From contig OY761615.1 of NCBI GenBank assembly GCA_963664845.1, positions 2,790,001-2,854,000 on the forward strand: a stretch of 64,000 bases of DNA, in the 5' to 3' direction. The notes below the pieces were generated by a model, which did not search any database, was not told the DNA's origin, and was given only the letters and a program-made list of their open reading frames with translations. The position numbers were made by a program, and so were the translations under genes. Shown here piece after piece: positions 25,967 through 34,880 of the stretch (position 1 is the stretch's first letter; each line of letters begins with the position of its first letter). Origin of the DNA: CAIYTF01 sp963664845. GTDB taxonomy: Bacteria > Bacteroidota > Ignavibacteria > Ignavibacteriales > Ignavibacteriaceae.

Positions 25967-27625
25967 ATGGGTTCTGAACCAAGAGAGGTCCGCGCTCCCC
26001 ACGGGACAACGCTGACCTGCAAGAGTTGGATACAGGAAGCTGCACTCCGGATGCTGATGAATAATCTGGATCCGGAGGTAGCAGAAAATCCGGCCTCACT
26101 TGTCGTCTATGGCGGCAAGGGAAAAGCCGCAAGAAACTGGGACTGTTTCGATGCAATATTAAAATCACTCCGCAGTTTGGAAAACGACGAAACGCTGCTG
26201 GTCCAATCCGGCAAGCCCGTTGGCATTTTCCGCACCCATACCAATGCCCCTCGTGTAATTATTTCCAATTCCATGCTGGTGCCCCGATGGGCAACCTGGG
26301 ATGAATTCCGCCGACTTGAAGAACTTGGTCTTATTATGTATGGGCAAATGACCGCGGGAAGTTGGATCTATATTGGCACCCAGGGAATTTTGCAGGGAAC
26401 TTATGAAACCTTTGCCGAATGCGGCAGGAAGTATTTTTCAGGCAGCCTGTCCGGAAAAATATTGCTCACAGCCGGACTTGGCGGCATGGGCGGCGCTCAA
26501 CCACTTGCCGCAACCATGAATGGCGCTGCATTTCTTGGTATTGATGTTGACCCCAAGCGTATTGAGAAACGACTCGCAACAGGATATATTGACAAAATAA
26601 CCTATTCAATCGATGAAGCGGTTTCACTCATAACCGATGCAAAGAACACCAAAACTGCACTCTCCGTCGGCTTGGTGGGAAATGCCGGTGATGTATTGCC
26701 TGAACTTCTGCGGCGCGGTTTTCAACCCGACGTGGTGACCGACCAAACTTCTGCACATGACATGCTTAACGGCTATGTCCCCATGGGCATGAGCTTTGAA
26801 GCTGCTCTTGAACTTCGTTCATCTGACCCTGACAAATATATACAGCTTGCAAAAGACACGGTAACGGTTCATCTCAACGCTATGCTTGAGTTTCAAAAGC
26901 GTGGTGCCGTTACCTTTGATTATGGCAACAACATCCGTGGTGAAGCAAAAGCGAACGGTGTTGAAAATGCATTCGATATTCCGGGATTCGTACCGGAGTT
27001 TATTCGTCCCCTCTTCTGCGATGGCAAGGGTCCGTTTCGGTGGGCTGCACTTTCCGGTGACCCGGAAGATATTTACGTGACCGATCAGGCAGTTAAAGAT
27101 GCATTCCCCGAAAATGTGTCGCTCCACAACTGGCTGAGTCTTGCGCGTGAGAAAGTGCATTTTCAGGGTCTTCCTGCGCGGATTTGCTGGCTTGGTTACG
27201 GCGAACGCGCAAAAATGGGAAGGATATTCAACGAGTTGGTGGCACAGGGCAAAGTGAAAGCTCCTATAGTCATTGGCCGCGATCATCTCGATTGCGGGAG
27301 TGTTGCCTCTCCTTACCGGGAAACTGAAGGCATGCTTGACGGCAGCGATGCCATTGCAGATTGGCCTATACTGAACGCGTTACTCAACGTGATTGGTGGT
27401 GCAAGCTGGGTATCGGTACATCATGGTGGTGGTGTTGGCATCGGAAATTCAATTCACGCGGGAATGGTTGTTGTTGCCGATGGAACTGCAGAAGCAGAAC
27501 AGAGAATAGAACGTGTGCTTACCTATGATCCTGGAATGGGCATCATACGCCACGCCGATGCAGGCTATGAACGTGCCGTAGATAATGCGAAAAAATTGGG
27601 TGTCCATATCCCAATGTTGAAATAA
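25967..27625 (+). CDS. hutU: Urocanate hydratase
   Basis: A 552-residue enzyme, the usual length. It converts urocanate to 4-imidazolone-5-propionate in histidine breakdown, using tightly bound NAD+ as an electrophile. Visible are the NAD-binding segment LTAGLGGMGGAQPLAATMNGAA (about 164-185), VVTDQTSAHD, YGNNIRGEAK, FIRPLFCDGKGPFRW, WLGYGERAKMG, IVIGRDHLDCGSVASP and SVHHGGGVGIGNS. The ATG lies 2 nt after the stop of the upstream small gene. No histidine ammonia-lyase (hutH), imidazolonepropionase (hutI) or later Hut enzyme is in the window, so the pathway must be completed elsewhere. Confidence 0.96.
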   Translation: MGSEPREVRAPHGTTLTCKSWIQEAALRMLMNNLDPEVAENPASLVVYGGKGKAARNWDCFDAILKSLRSLENDETLLVQSGKPVGIFRTHTNAPRVIISNSMLVPRWATWDEFRRLEELGLIMYGQMTAGSWIYIGTQGILQGTYETFAECGRKYFSGSLSGKILLTAGLGGMGGAQPLAATMNGAAFLGIDVDPKRIEKRLATGYIDKITYSIDEAVSLITDAKNTKTALSVGLVGNAGDVLPELLRRGFQPDVVTDQTSAHDMLNGYVPMGMSFEAALELRSSDPDKYIQLAKDTVTVHLNAMLEFQKRGAVTFDYGNNIRGEAKANGVENAFDIPGFVPEFIRPLFCDGKGPFRWAALSGDPEDIYVTDQAVKDAFPENVSLHNWLSLAREKVHFQGLPARICWLGYGERAKMGRIFNELVAQGKVKAPIVIGRDHLDCGSVASPYRETEGMLDGSDAIADWPILNALLNVIGGASWVSVHHGGGVGIGNSIHAGMVVVADGTAEAEQRIERVLTYDPGMGIIRHADAGYERAVDNAKKLGVHIPMLK

Positions 27626-27821
27626 ATGTTGCTTTAGCTGTCTTTTCAAGTGTTTTTATAATCCTATTTGCCTTGGGTCAATCGTACAGAGTGTTCATAG
27701 GGATGTGCATGACCAAGTGAAAGGGGTCGTAATAATTACACCTTCCCGGGCCCCCTTTCTCTGCAAAAATGATCCAAAAATTCTGTAAATTGACCACCAT
27801 TATAAACTAACTGTAAAGAAT

Positions 27822-28337
27822 ATGATTGATATAGCCATCCTCGTGATACTACATAAAATATTTGCTGTTATCTGGCTTGGTATGATACCGGCTGATATTC
27901 TGATACGCTCGTTTCTCCTTAAAAACAAGAACGTTAATCAGGCGGTTCTTGAAAATAAAAGCATGGTTCAAATCTGGCTGAAAGTGCTTAATTTGACCGG
28001 CATGATAGGCATGAGCGGGCTCATCCTCACCGGGGTCCTGATCATTTTGAGGCTCCCCGGAGTTTATGGATTTTTCCAATTTGCCACAGCCGGCCAGCAC
28101 TGGCTTGCAACCAAGCAGGTACTCATGGTTGTTCTGATTATTATTACCGGGGCTGTTGTAATTCCCACCGGCAAAAAGATACGTATTGCGCTTTCTTCCG
28201 ATCTTGAAAAAAATCCGGCTGCATTGCAGGAAACTGTTGATAATATAAAGAAGCTGGCCCGGTTTGCATCCATCATCGGCGTCCTGATCGCACTCAATTA
28301 TCTTTTTGCCGTTACACGGTTCCTTTTCATTCATTAA
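27822..28337 (+). CDS. Four-helix integral membrane protein
   Basis: A 171-residue hydrophobic protein with about four membrane helices (residues about 5-25, 54-76, 96-116, 145-168). A conserved-looking His lies in helix 1 (LVILHKIFAVIWLG) and another in QHWLATKQ before helix 3. This resembles the DUF2269/CopD-like group of small membrane proteins in which His residues could bind heme or metal, but the assignment is tentative. TAAAGA precedes the ATG. It ends 41 nt before dxr and could share its transcript. Confidence 0.55.
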   Translation: MIDIAILVILHKIFAVIWLGMIPADILIRSFLLKNKNVNQAVLENKSMVQIWLKVLNLTGMIGMSGLILTGVLIILRLPGVYGFFQFATAGQHWLATKQVLMVVLIIITGAVVIPTGKKIRIALSSDLEKNPAALQETVDNIKKLARFASIIGVLIALNYLFAVTRFLFIH

Positions 28338-28378
28338 TAAGCATCAACCGGCAACAAAAAGCTGGTATATAAGACTAA

Positions 28379-29521
28379 ATGAAAAAAATAGCCATAATGG
28401 GCTCAAGCGGCTCTATCGGGAGAAGCACTCTGGATGTCATCCGGAAATATCCCGACAGGTTTGAAGTCTCGGCACTTTGCGTAAACTCAAACAGTGAGCT
28501 TCTGAAAACACAAATCGGGGAATTTCATCCCCAGACAGTTTGCGTGGGTGACCAGGCGTTGGTTCCTGAACTGCAAAAACAGCTCGGCAATCGAATTCAA
28601 GTGCTTGGCGGGCTGGACGGTCTTGTCCAAATTGCCAAATTTGCAGATTATGACATATTTGTAGGTGCAATGATGGGATTCGCCGGATTGGCCCCCACCG
28701 TCGAAGCTATAAAACGCGGGAAACGCATCGCTTTGGCAAATAAAGAGACCTTGGTGGTTGCGGGCGAACTGATAACCCGGCTTTGTAATGATTATAACGC
28801 CGAACTGCTTCCTATTGACTCCGAGCACAGCGCTCTTTTCCAATGCCTTCAGGGGGAGCATCTTTCTGAGGTTAAAAAATTTGTTATCACTGCGTCCGGC
28901 GGACCGTTCTTTTCCTGGTCCAGGGACCGGTTTGAGGGTGTTACCGTTGAGCAGGCACTCAATCACCCAACCTGGAAAATGGGTTCAAAGATAACCATTG
29001 ATTCTGCTACCATGATGAATAAAGGGCTGGAAGTTATTGAAGCCCATTGGCTCTTCCATTTCCCCCTGGAGAAAATTGAGGTGGTGATTCACCCGCAGTC
29101 AATCATTCATTCGATGATCGAATTTGTGGACGGATCGCTCAAGGCACAACTGAGCACCCCCGATATGCGGATTCCCATCCAATATGCACTGAGCTACCCG
29201 GAGCGCCTTCCGGCGGACTATGTGCAGACCAGTTTTCCTGCTTTGGGAAACCTGACTTTCTTTGCTCCCGACTATGAACGCTTTGAATGCCTCAAGCTTG
29301 CTTTTCAGGCTCTGGGCGAAGGCGGAACCTCCCCCTGCATTCTCAATGCCGCCAACGAAATTGCCGTAGGAAGATTTTTGAAGGGAGAGATAAATTTCTT
29401 AAAAATACCGTATATTATACATTGCGCTTTAAATGCAATAGAAAAAAAATCCAATCCTTGCCTCGAGGATATTTTTACGTGCGATTTGACGACACGCCGC
29501 TTTGCGGAAAGGATCAATTAG
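28379..29521 (+). CDS. dxr: 1-deoxy-D-xylulose 5-phosphate reductoisomerase
   Basis: A 380-residue cytoplasmic enzyme that rearranges and reduces DXP to 2-C-methyl-D-erythritol 4-phosphate with NADPH and a divalent metal, the committed step of non-mevalonate isoprenoid synthesis. Motifs: NADPH P-loop IMGSSGSIGRSTLDV (residues 6-20), ANKETLVVAGE, metal-binding LLPIDSEHSALFQCL, TASGGPF, HPTWKMGSKITIDSATMMNKGLEVIEAHWLF and HPQSIIHSMIEF. It is followed 18 nt later by rseP. This dxr-rseP order is common in many bacteria. Confidence 0.96.
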   Translation: MKKIAIMGSSGSIGRSTLDVIRKYPDRFEVSALCVNSNSELLKTQIGEFHPQTVCVGDQALVPELQKQLGNRIQVLGGLDGLVQIAKFADYDIFVGAMMGFAGLAPTVEAIKRGKRIALANKETLVVAGELITRLCNDYNAELLPIDSEHSALFQCLQGEHLSEVKKFVITASGGPFFSWSRDRFEGVTVEQALNHPTWKMGSKITIDSATMMNKGLEVIEAHWLFHFPLEKIEVVIHPQSIIHSMIEFVDGSLKAQLSTPDMRIPIQYALSYPERLPADYVQTSFPALGNLTFFAPDYERFECLKLAFQALGEGGTSPCILNAANEIAVGRFLKGEINFLKIPYIIHCALNAIEKKSNPCLEDIFTCDLTTRRFAERIN

Positions 29522-29539
29522 AAAGGACTTTCAGTTTTT

Positions 29540-30904
29540 ATGAGTGAAGTATTATACTTTATTCTCACAATAGGAATACTGGTTTTTATACACGAATTCG
29601 GACACTTTGCCGCAGCCAAGTTAAGTGGCATGCGTGTGGATGCGTTCGCGATCGGTTTCGGTTATCGATTGCTGGGTTGGAATAAACTCAAAGGATTCAC
29701 ATTTGGTGAGCTGCCTAAAGATTTTAACGGCGAAGGGAACACGGACTATCGTCTCTGCCTTTTGCCTTTGGGCGGGTATGTAAAAATAGCCGGTATGGTG
29801 GATGAAAGTGCTGATACGTCTTTTGCTGATAAGCCACCGCAGCCCTATGAATTCAGATCAAAGTCCGCATCAAAAAAAGTTTTTGTTATTTCAGCCGGCG
29901 TTATAATGAACCTGCTCCTTGCCATCCTCGTGTTCTGGGGCAGCGAGTATATGCACGGAAAAAAATCATTTAAATCAACCACCATTGGTTATGTACAGAA
30001 TGCTGCCGCTCTTCAGGCCGGATTTAAGAATCACGACAAAATTCTCCGGATAAACGACAAACACATTTCTGATCTGGAAGAATTGCGCAGCGAAATTTTT
30101 GTCAGCACCATGGGCAAAGACCTTAGCGTTGTTGTTGAGCGAGCCGGTGCTGAAGTGACTATACTGCTCCCAAGAACGAGCATTCCCCAGGCAGATTCGA
30201 GCAATTCATTTTTCTATTTCGAAGGCTTTAAAACTGTTGTTGATACCGTATTGCCCAATTCTGCCGCTGCTGCTGCAGGGTTGCAAAAGCTCGATACACT
30301 GTATGCCATTAACGGCATACCCATATATAGCAGAGTGCAGGCGGTTGATATTCTCACCGGACATAAAGGACAGCCCGTTGAGTTGAAAGTGTTGCGCAAT
30401 CAACGTGATACTGTTTTGCTGGCTGCAACACCCGATGCATATGGAAAACTTGGTGTTGGATTAGCTGATACCTATGTCGGCAATTTTGAATCAAAACGTT
30501 ATACTTTGTTTGAATCATTCTCGGAAGCGACCAAAGATCTTGCAAACATGACTGAACTCACGTTTGTTATGTTTAAACGGGTGATATCACGCGAAGTTGA
30601 ATTTAAAAGTGTTTTCGGCGGCCCGATCAAAATTGCACAATATGCGGCAAAATCGGCAAATTCCGGTATGTCCAGTTTCATCATGTTTCTTGGGTACCTG
30701 AGCCTTAGCCTCGCGATCATCAATATATTACCAATTCCCGCTTTGGACGGAGGGCATCTGGTAATGATAATCGTAGAGCGGGTGATCAAACGGGAGATAC
30801 CGATTAAAATAAAGATAGCCATTCAAAATACAGGAATGGTGCTGCTGCTCATGTTGATGGCTTTCATCATCTACAATGATTTCAAATCAACTATGGGATT
30901 TTAA
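29540..30904 (+). CDS. rseP: RIP metalloprotease RseP (site-2 protease)
   Basis: A 454-residue inner-membrane zinc protease. The catalytic motif HEFGH is at residues 18-22 in the first helix; the second metal-site motif PIPALDGGHL lies near residue 400 in a later helix. Two PDZ-like regions lie between (about 130-205: VQNAAALQAGFKNHDKILRINDKHI; about 215-300: SAAAAAGLQKLDTLYAINGIP), and a final helix near 430-445. The family cuts membrane-spanning anti-sigma factors or signal-peptide remnants. GAAAGGAC precedes the ATG. It ends just before a strong terminator closing the dxr operon. Confidence 0.95.
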   Translation: MSEVLYFILTIGILVFIHEFGHFAAAKLSGMRVDAFAIGFGYRLLGWNKLKGFTFGELPKDFNGEGNTDYRLCLLPLGGYVKIAGMVDESADTSFADKPPQPYEFRSKSASKKVFVISAGVIMNLLLAILVFWGSEYMHGKKSFKSTTIGYVQNAAALQAGFKNHDKILRINDKHISDLEELRSEIFVSTMGKDLSVVVERAGAEVTILLPRTSIPQADSSNSFFYFEGFKTVVDTVLPNSAAAAAGLQKLDTLYAINGIPIYSRVQAVDILTGHKGQPVELKVLRNQRDTVLLAATPDAYGKLGVGLADTYVGNFESKRYTLFESFSEATKDLANMTELTFVMFKRVISREVEFKSVFGGPIKIAQYAAKSANSGMSSFIMFLGYLSLSLAIINILPIPALDGGHLVMIIVERVIKREIPIKIKIAIQNTGMVLLLMLMAFIIYNDFKSTMGF

Positions 30905-30942
30905 CAGAGCATTATTTTGCCGGTAAGGTTTAACATTTACGA

Positions 30943-30971
30943 AAAAGGCTGTCTCATCGGGACAGCCTTTT
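30943..30971. terminator. Rho-independent terminator, bidirectional
   Basis: Perfect 11-bp stem AAAAGGCTGTC (30943-30953), 7-nt loop, GACAGCCTTTT (30961-30971), then ATTTTT. It ends dxr-rseP on the plus strand and has the matching A-run for the convergent Sua5 gene. Confidence 0.92.
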
Positions 30972-31008
30972 ATTTTTGTGCGAAACTGTGTGGGTAAACC
31001 CTCTCCGG

Positions 31009-31623
31009 TTATGCTCTGAACAAGCTGACGTCTCCGGCACCTTCTCTTATTACTTCCGGCTCATCGCCACTTAAATCAATGATACTCGAAACTCTGCTTG
31101 ACTGCACACCATCAGCCAGCATTAGGTCAACGACCGAATCAAACATGCTGTGAATATCTTCGGGGTTGGTGAGTATCTCTCCGGTGCGGCTTGTTACGCT
31201 GGTGCTCACTATGGGGTTACCCAGTTCGGCCACCAGCTGCAGTGCTATTTTATTGTTCGGAACACGAATGCCGACGGTTTTTCTGTTTGTCCAAAGTGTT
31301 TTGGGCACTTCCCTTGCCGCGGGGAGCACAAACGTATAAGGACCCGGAAGCAGGTGTTTCATTGCCCGATATGCGGAATCGGAAACTTTGGCATATTTTG
31401 CAATGTCTTTCAAATTGGGGCACACAAAACTGAACAACTTTGTTGAGCCATCATTTTTAATCTGAAATATCCGATCAAGTGCCGCTTTGTTAAATATGTC
31501 GCATCCGATACCATATACGGTATCGGTCGGATAGATGATAACGCCGCCGTTCTTGAGAACTTCTACGGCTTTATTGATATAACGTTGTTGGGGAGTCTCG
31601 GGGTGCAGTTCATAATATTCCAT
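31009..31623 (-). CDS. L-threonylcarbamoyladenylate synthase (Sua5/YciO/YrdC family)
   Basis: A 204-residue protein of the YrdC fold: GGVIIYPTDTVYGIGCD (residues 26-42), RIFQIKNDGSTKLFSFVCPNLKDIAKYA, LLPGPYTFVLPA, VGIRVPNNKIALQLVAELGNPIVSTSVTSRTGE, then DGVQSSRVSSIIDLSGDEPEVIREGAG. True members make threonylcarbamoyl-AMP from threonine, bicarbonate and ATP for the t6A tRNA modification. The substrate loop reads QIKNDGSTKLFSF rather than the usual K-R-P-x-x-x-P, so it could belong to the YciO branch of unknown role. AAGGATGT precedes the ATG. Confidence 0.85.
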   Translation of the reverse strand: MEYYELHPETPQQRYINKAVEVLKNGGVIIYPTDTVYGIGCDIFNKAALDRIFQIKNDGSTKLFSFVCPNLKDIAKYAKVSDSAYRAMKHLLPGPYTFVLPAAREVPKTLWTNRKTVGIRVPNNKIALQLVAELGNPIVSTSVTSRTGEILTNPEDIHSMFDSVVDLMLADGVQSSRVSSIIDLSGDEPEVIREGAGDVSLFRA

Positions 31624-32102
31624 AGTACATCCTTAAATTATAGTCAATCGTTAACAGTGATTTGCGGACAGGGAATTTGAGTATCCGCGTTTCATAGGAG
31701 GTATTATACTAAGTTAATATCTGATTGTCAAGCAGTTAATGTCAGAGGGTTTATAAATTGCCAACCAGCCTAAAAGTTGTGATGTATGAGACATGAACCC
31801 CTAACTGTCAACTAAACTGCCATATGATTTGGTTTATTACCGAAGCTTGAATGTACCATCCCGGCACATAACGAAAACGATCATCGCGAGATTACTGTGC
31901 TTGGCAGGACTTGCATGCTTCCAAAAATCGTTTTAATTTGCCGGAAAGATCGAAGTTTTCCGCTAGTTTCTTCCAAACTTCATAAAGAGCTTTACATTTC
32001 CTAACACCTGAAGTTTATTCGAGTATATTAAATTAAGTGCAGCAGGAGAATCGTTATGCATGGGTTCTCAACACTAAGTGTTAATGCTTTTAAAGAATTT
32101 AT
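31624..32102. other. Divergent intergenic region, no element seen
   Basis: About 480 bp between the leftward Sua5-like gene and the rightward AraC gene. I see no gene, terminator or clear repeat; both promoters should lie here. Confidence 0.4.
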
Positions 32103-33230
32103 ATGAAACCTACAATTGATTTTATTTCTGCGTTGCTTCTTATCGGAACTGCGCAAGGCCTCATACTTGCGTTGGTGCTTCGAACCACTGAAAAAGGGAA
32201 TGTCCGTGCAAACAAAATGCTCGGGCTGTTTCTTCTATTGTCCTCGTACATGATTTTTAATAATTTTTTGAGACGTTCTTTCTATTTAACCTATGTTCCG
32301 CACCTTTCCATAATTGCCGGGCCGATGATCTTCGCGGATATCGTAGTTCTATATTGGTACGTCCGCCTGATGACGGAACAGGGATTCAAACTTGGATGGA
32401 TGCAGGCACTGCACATGCTTCCTTTCATTGGAGCAGTTATCCTGTTGCTGCCCTTTTACGCGTTAAGCGGCTCTGAAAAGATAAACTATGTTTATCAGTC
32501 TGGTATCCCGATGGAACGCAGTATAAGGGAAATTGCACAACTCATTCAGGCGCTTGTCTATCTGAGCATTTGTTTACGCCTTCTCTTGAAACGCAGGAGA
32601 GCCCTTAAAGAAAAATATTCAAGTATAGACCGTATAAATTTAAAATGGTTGCTATTCCTTGTCATCGGGTTTTGCATGATCTGGATAATTGCTTCTGTTG
32701 TATGGCTGAGTGGACGAAGCCTAAGTACTTCTTCGTCAACCCCGGTACTGTTCGCGCTCCTTATTTGTGCAATAGGATTTATGGGGCTTCGTCAGCCGGA
32801 AATTTTTTCAAAAAGCGAGAAAGAAGAAAATACCACTGCCAAATACGAATCATCACCGCTTTCCGAAAAGGATATGGATGCAATCCTTGAAAAATCTGAC
32901 AGACAAATTGCTTCTGACCGTCTCTTCACCGATCCCAATATCACCTTGGCAAAACTTGCCAAACGCATAGCAGTGAAGCCGCATCATCTTTCGCAGGCCA
33001 TAAACACGCGGAGAAACCGGAATTTTTTCGAATACATTAATGAATATCGTATAAACGAAGCAAAATTGCGCCTGGCAGATCCGGCGTCCATGGATTCAAC
33101 ACTGCTCTCTCTGGCTTTTGAAGTCGGATTCAACTCCAAATCAGTATTTAATTCAGCTTTTAAAAAGTTCACTGGGTTTACGCCCTCCGGCTTCCGCAAA
33201 AAGATCCAATCCGCCGGGAAAATCGACTAA
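32103..33230 (+). CDS. AraC-family regulator with N-terminal membrane domain
   Basis: A 375-residue protein. Residues 1-235 contain about seven hydrophobic helices (FISALLLIGTAQGLILALVL, ANKMLGLFLLLSSYMIFNNFL, LSIIAGPMIFADIVVLYWYVRLM, ALHMLPFIGAVILLLPFYAL, IAQLIQALVYLSICLRLLLKRRR, WLLFLVIGFCMIWIIASVVWL, PVLFALLICAIGFMGLRQPEIF). The C-terminal AraC domain (about 268-370) reads TLAKLAKRIAVKPHHLSQAINTRRNRNFFEYINEYRINEAK, then LSLAFEVGFNSKSVFNSAFKKFTGFTPSGFR. This membrane-bound AraC layout is typical of Bacteroidota. It precedes the beta-barrel/SRPBCC pair and may control it. Confidence 0.88.
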   Translation: MKPTIDFISALLLIGTAQGLILALVLRTTEKGNVRANKMLGLFLLLSSYMIFNNFLRRSFYLTYVPHLSIIAGPMIFADIVVLYWYVRLMTEQGFKLGWMQALHMLPFIGAVILLLPFYALSGSEKINYVYQSGIPMERSIREIAQLIQALVYLSICLRLLLKRRRALKEKYSSIDRINLKWLLFLVIGFCMIWIIASVVWLSGRSLSTSSSTPVLFALLICAIGFMGLRQPEIFSKSEKEENTTAKYESSPLSEKDMDAILEKSDRQIASDRLFTDPNITLAKLAKRIAVKPHHLSQAINTRRNRNFFEYINEYRINEAKLRLADPASMDSTLLSLAFEVGFNSKSVFNSAFKKFTGFTPSGFRKKIQSAGKID

Positions 33231-33443
33231 TCAATTTTATTTCTCCAAAAGCAAAGTACACACTGATTTGTTTCCAAACGCATAAAATCCGCACTTTTCA
33301 GTGTCCTGCTTTATAAATCCGCACCAATCCCATGTCCGACTTTCCTGACTAAAGCGATTTCAGGTCACAACTCTGCTAAATTGCCTCTGTTAACGGAATA
33401 AAACTCATTCCGGATTTATAAATTACTATAAAAGGTGCTTTCA

Positions 33444-33971
33444 ATGAAACGTGTCAGATTATTTGTTCTTTTGTTGGTTCTGTGGTTTTGTACTATGGAG
33501 ACCGGTTTTGCACAGGTGCAGGTTGAAGTTGACCCCATAGCGTATTTGCTCAAAGGGTATTCAGTTCACATGGGTTATCTGTTCCAGACATCTAAGGTGG
33601 ACGCAGGGGTATTTGGTCTTGAAGTCCCCAAATCTATTCACGGAAATGCGGCTTTTACCGTCAAGATGGGTGGTTTTGGCTTGAAGTGGCATTATTTCGG
33701 AAAATCTACCGGCGGATTTTACGCGGGTATCGGAACCGGTTATAGTGGAACAAAATACAGTGCCAACGGAGAGACGAGAACGGTTAACTCATTTTCAGTC
33801 GGTGTTGAAGCAGGTTACCGTATCGAGTTTCAGGGGACAGGCTTTTACATTTGTCCTTGGCTGGGGCTTGATCATGATTTTGGGCCAAAGAATATTTTTG
33901 TCGCAGGTAAATCATTCAAACTTGGTGAAATTACACCATTTCCGACGGTTCACCTTGGTTGGAAATTTTAA
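33444..33971 (+). CDS. Small outer-membrane beta-barrel protein
   Basis: A 175-residue protein starting at the ATG at 33444, with AAAGG upstream (a GTG at 33435 overlaps that site). Signal peptide at residues 1-24 (ending TGFAQ), then beta-rich sequence: VEVDPIAYLLKGYSVHMGYLF, FTVKMGGFGLKWHYFG, GGFYAGIGTGYSG, SVGVEAGYRIEF, ending FPTVHLGWKF with the C-terminal Phe of outer-membrane barrels. The function is unknown. The SRPBCC gene follows after 12 nt, so the two form an operon. Confidence 0.75.
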   Translation: MKRVRLFVLLLVLWFCTMETGFAQVQVEVDPIAYLLKGYSVHMGYLFQTSKVDAGVFGLEVPKSIHGNAAFTVKMGGFGLKWHYFGKSTGGFYAGIGTGYSGTKYSANGETRTVNSFSVGVEAGYRIEFQGTGFYICPWLGLDHDFGPKNIFVAGKSFKLGEITPFPTVHLGWKF

Positions 33972-33983
33972 AAAGGGGTAAAC

Positions 33984-34571
33984 ATGAAACATTTTCTAAT
34001 TTTATTCGGAGTTGTTATGCTCATTTCGTCTGGTCATGGGCAATCTGCTGAAAAAATAGCGGGACGGGACGTTGTCTCGTATGCGCTTAGTAAAGCCGGT
34101 ATCAGTGAACCATCTTGGAAGACACTGATTGTTTCAGTATCAAGAGAGACAGAACTTTCACCGGAAATGCTTTGGAAGGTTTGGTCGGATATCAGCAAAT
34201 GGAACCGATGGTCGCAGTCTTTGCATGATACATCCTGCTGGCTAAGCGGAAAATCGTGGGAAAAGGGAGCAACCTTTATGCAAACGCTTCATCTTGGCTT
34301 TCCTTTTGGTACCACTGTCTCAAAAGAAACGGTTGGCGAATCTGTTCCCGGTGATTTTGTCGCATGGTGGAAAAATGAAAGTGGCGTTTCGTCTTGCCAC
34401 ATTTGGAAATTTGAAAGGCTGCCAAACGAGCGTACACGTATTTATAATGTTGAGGTATTTCACGGTTTTTTCCTTGGGTTGATGAAACCGGTTATTGGCT
34501 CCCGGTGGGAAAAGTCTTTTCTTGCAAGCGTGGATGGTCTGATAGCCTACTCTGAAATGCAAAAGCAATAA
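33984..34571 (+). CDS. Exported SRPBCC-domain protein
   Basis: A 195-residue protein with a signal peptide (MKHFLILFGVVMLISSGHGQ) and an SRPBCC fold from about residue 46: TLIVSVSRETELSPEMLWKVWSDISKWNRWSQSLHDTSCWLSGKSWEKGATFMQTLHLG, then VSKETVGESVPGDFVAWWKNESG, then FHGFFLGLMKPVIGSRWEKSFLASVDGLIAYSE. Exported SRPBCC proteins are less common than cytoplasmic ones. AAAGGGG lies before the ATG, 12 nt after the beta-barrel gene, which suggests a functional pair at the cell envelope. Ligand unknown. Confidence 0.75.
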   Translation: MKHFLILFGVVMLISSGHGQSAEKIAGRDVVSYALSKAGISEPSWKTLIVSVSRETELSPEMLWKVWSDISKWNRWSQSLHDTSCWLSGKSWEKGATFMQTLHLGFPFGTTVSKETVGESVPGDFVAWWKNESGVSSCHIWKFERLPNERTRIYNVEVFHGFFLGLMKPVIGSRWEKSFLASVDGLIAYSEMQKQ

Positions 34572-34880
34572 TATATTATCAAGAGCGCCGGACAGTTTTA
34601 ACCCTTTTTCTAAAATGAATATGGTGAGTGTCCGGCTGCGTTTTACAGGATTTTCTTATTCAAGAAATGACATATCGGGGAGCAACAGCCCCTTCCTTTC
34701 CTTCACAGGCAAATGTTAGTACGATAAAACATGACATTTCTCACTCGTCAAAGCCCTTGTTATTTTCAATGGGTTATGGAACCCGCCTGATTATATCCCC
34801 GAAAAAATACCATGGATATGAACCAATTAGAGAGTAATTTACAGTCCCTTTTTCTTTATTTTATTGAGTATTGCACGTTT
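34572..34880. other. Intergenic region before the S1/P1-type nuclease
   Basis: About 310 bp. It contains an inverted repeat GCCGGACA (34587-34594) / TGTCCGGC (34629-34636) with a 34-nt loop. The nuclease frame is open back to 34812, but I place its start at 34881. No other gene is evident. Confidence 0.4.

Noticed and set aside
27719..27759. GAAAGGGG / CCCCTTTC stem after hutU as a terminator
   Set aside because: An 8-bp stem with a 25-nt loop and no U-run; too weak to call.
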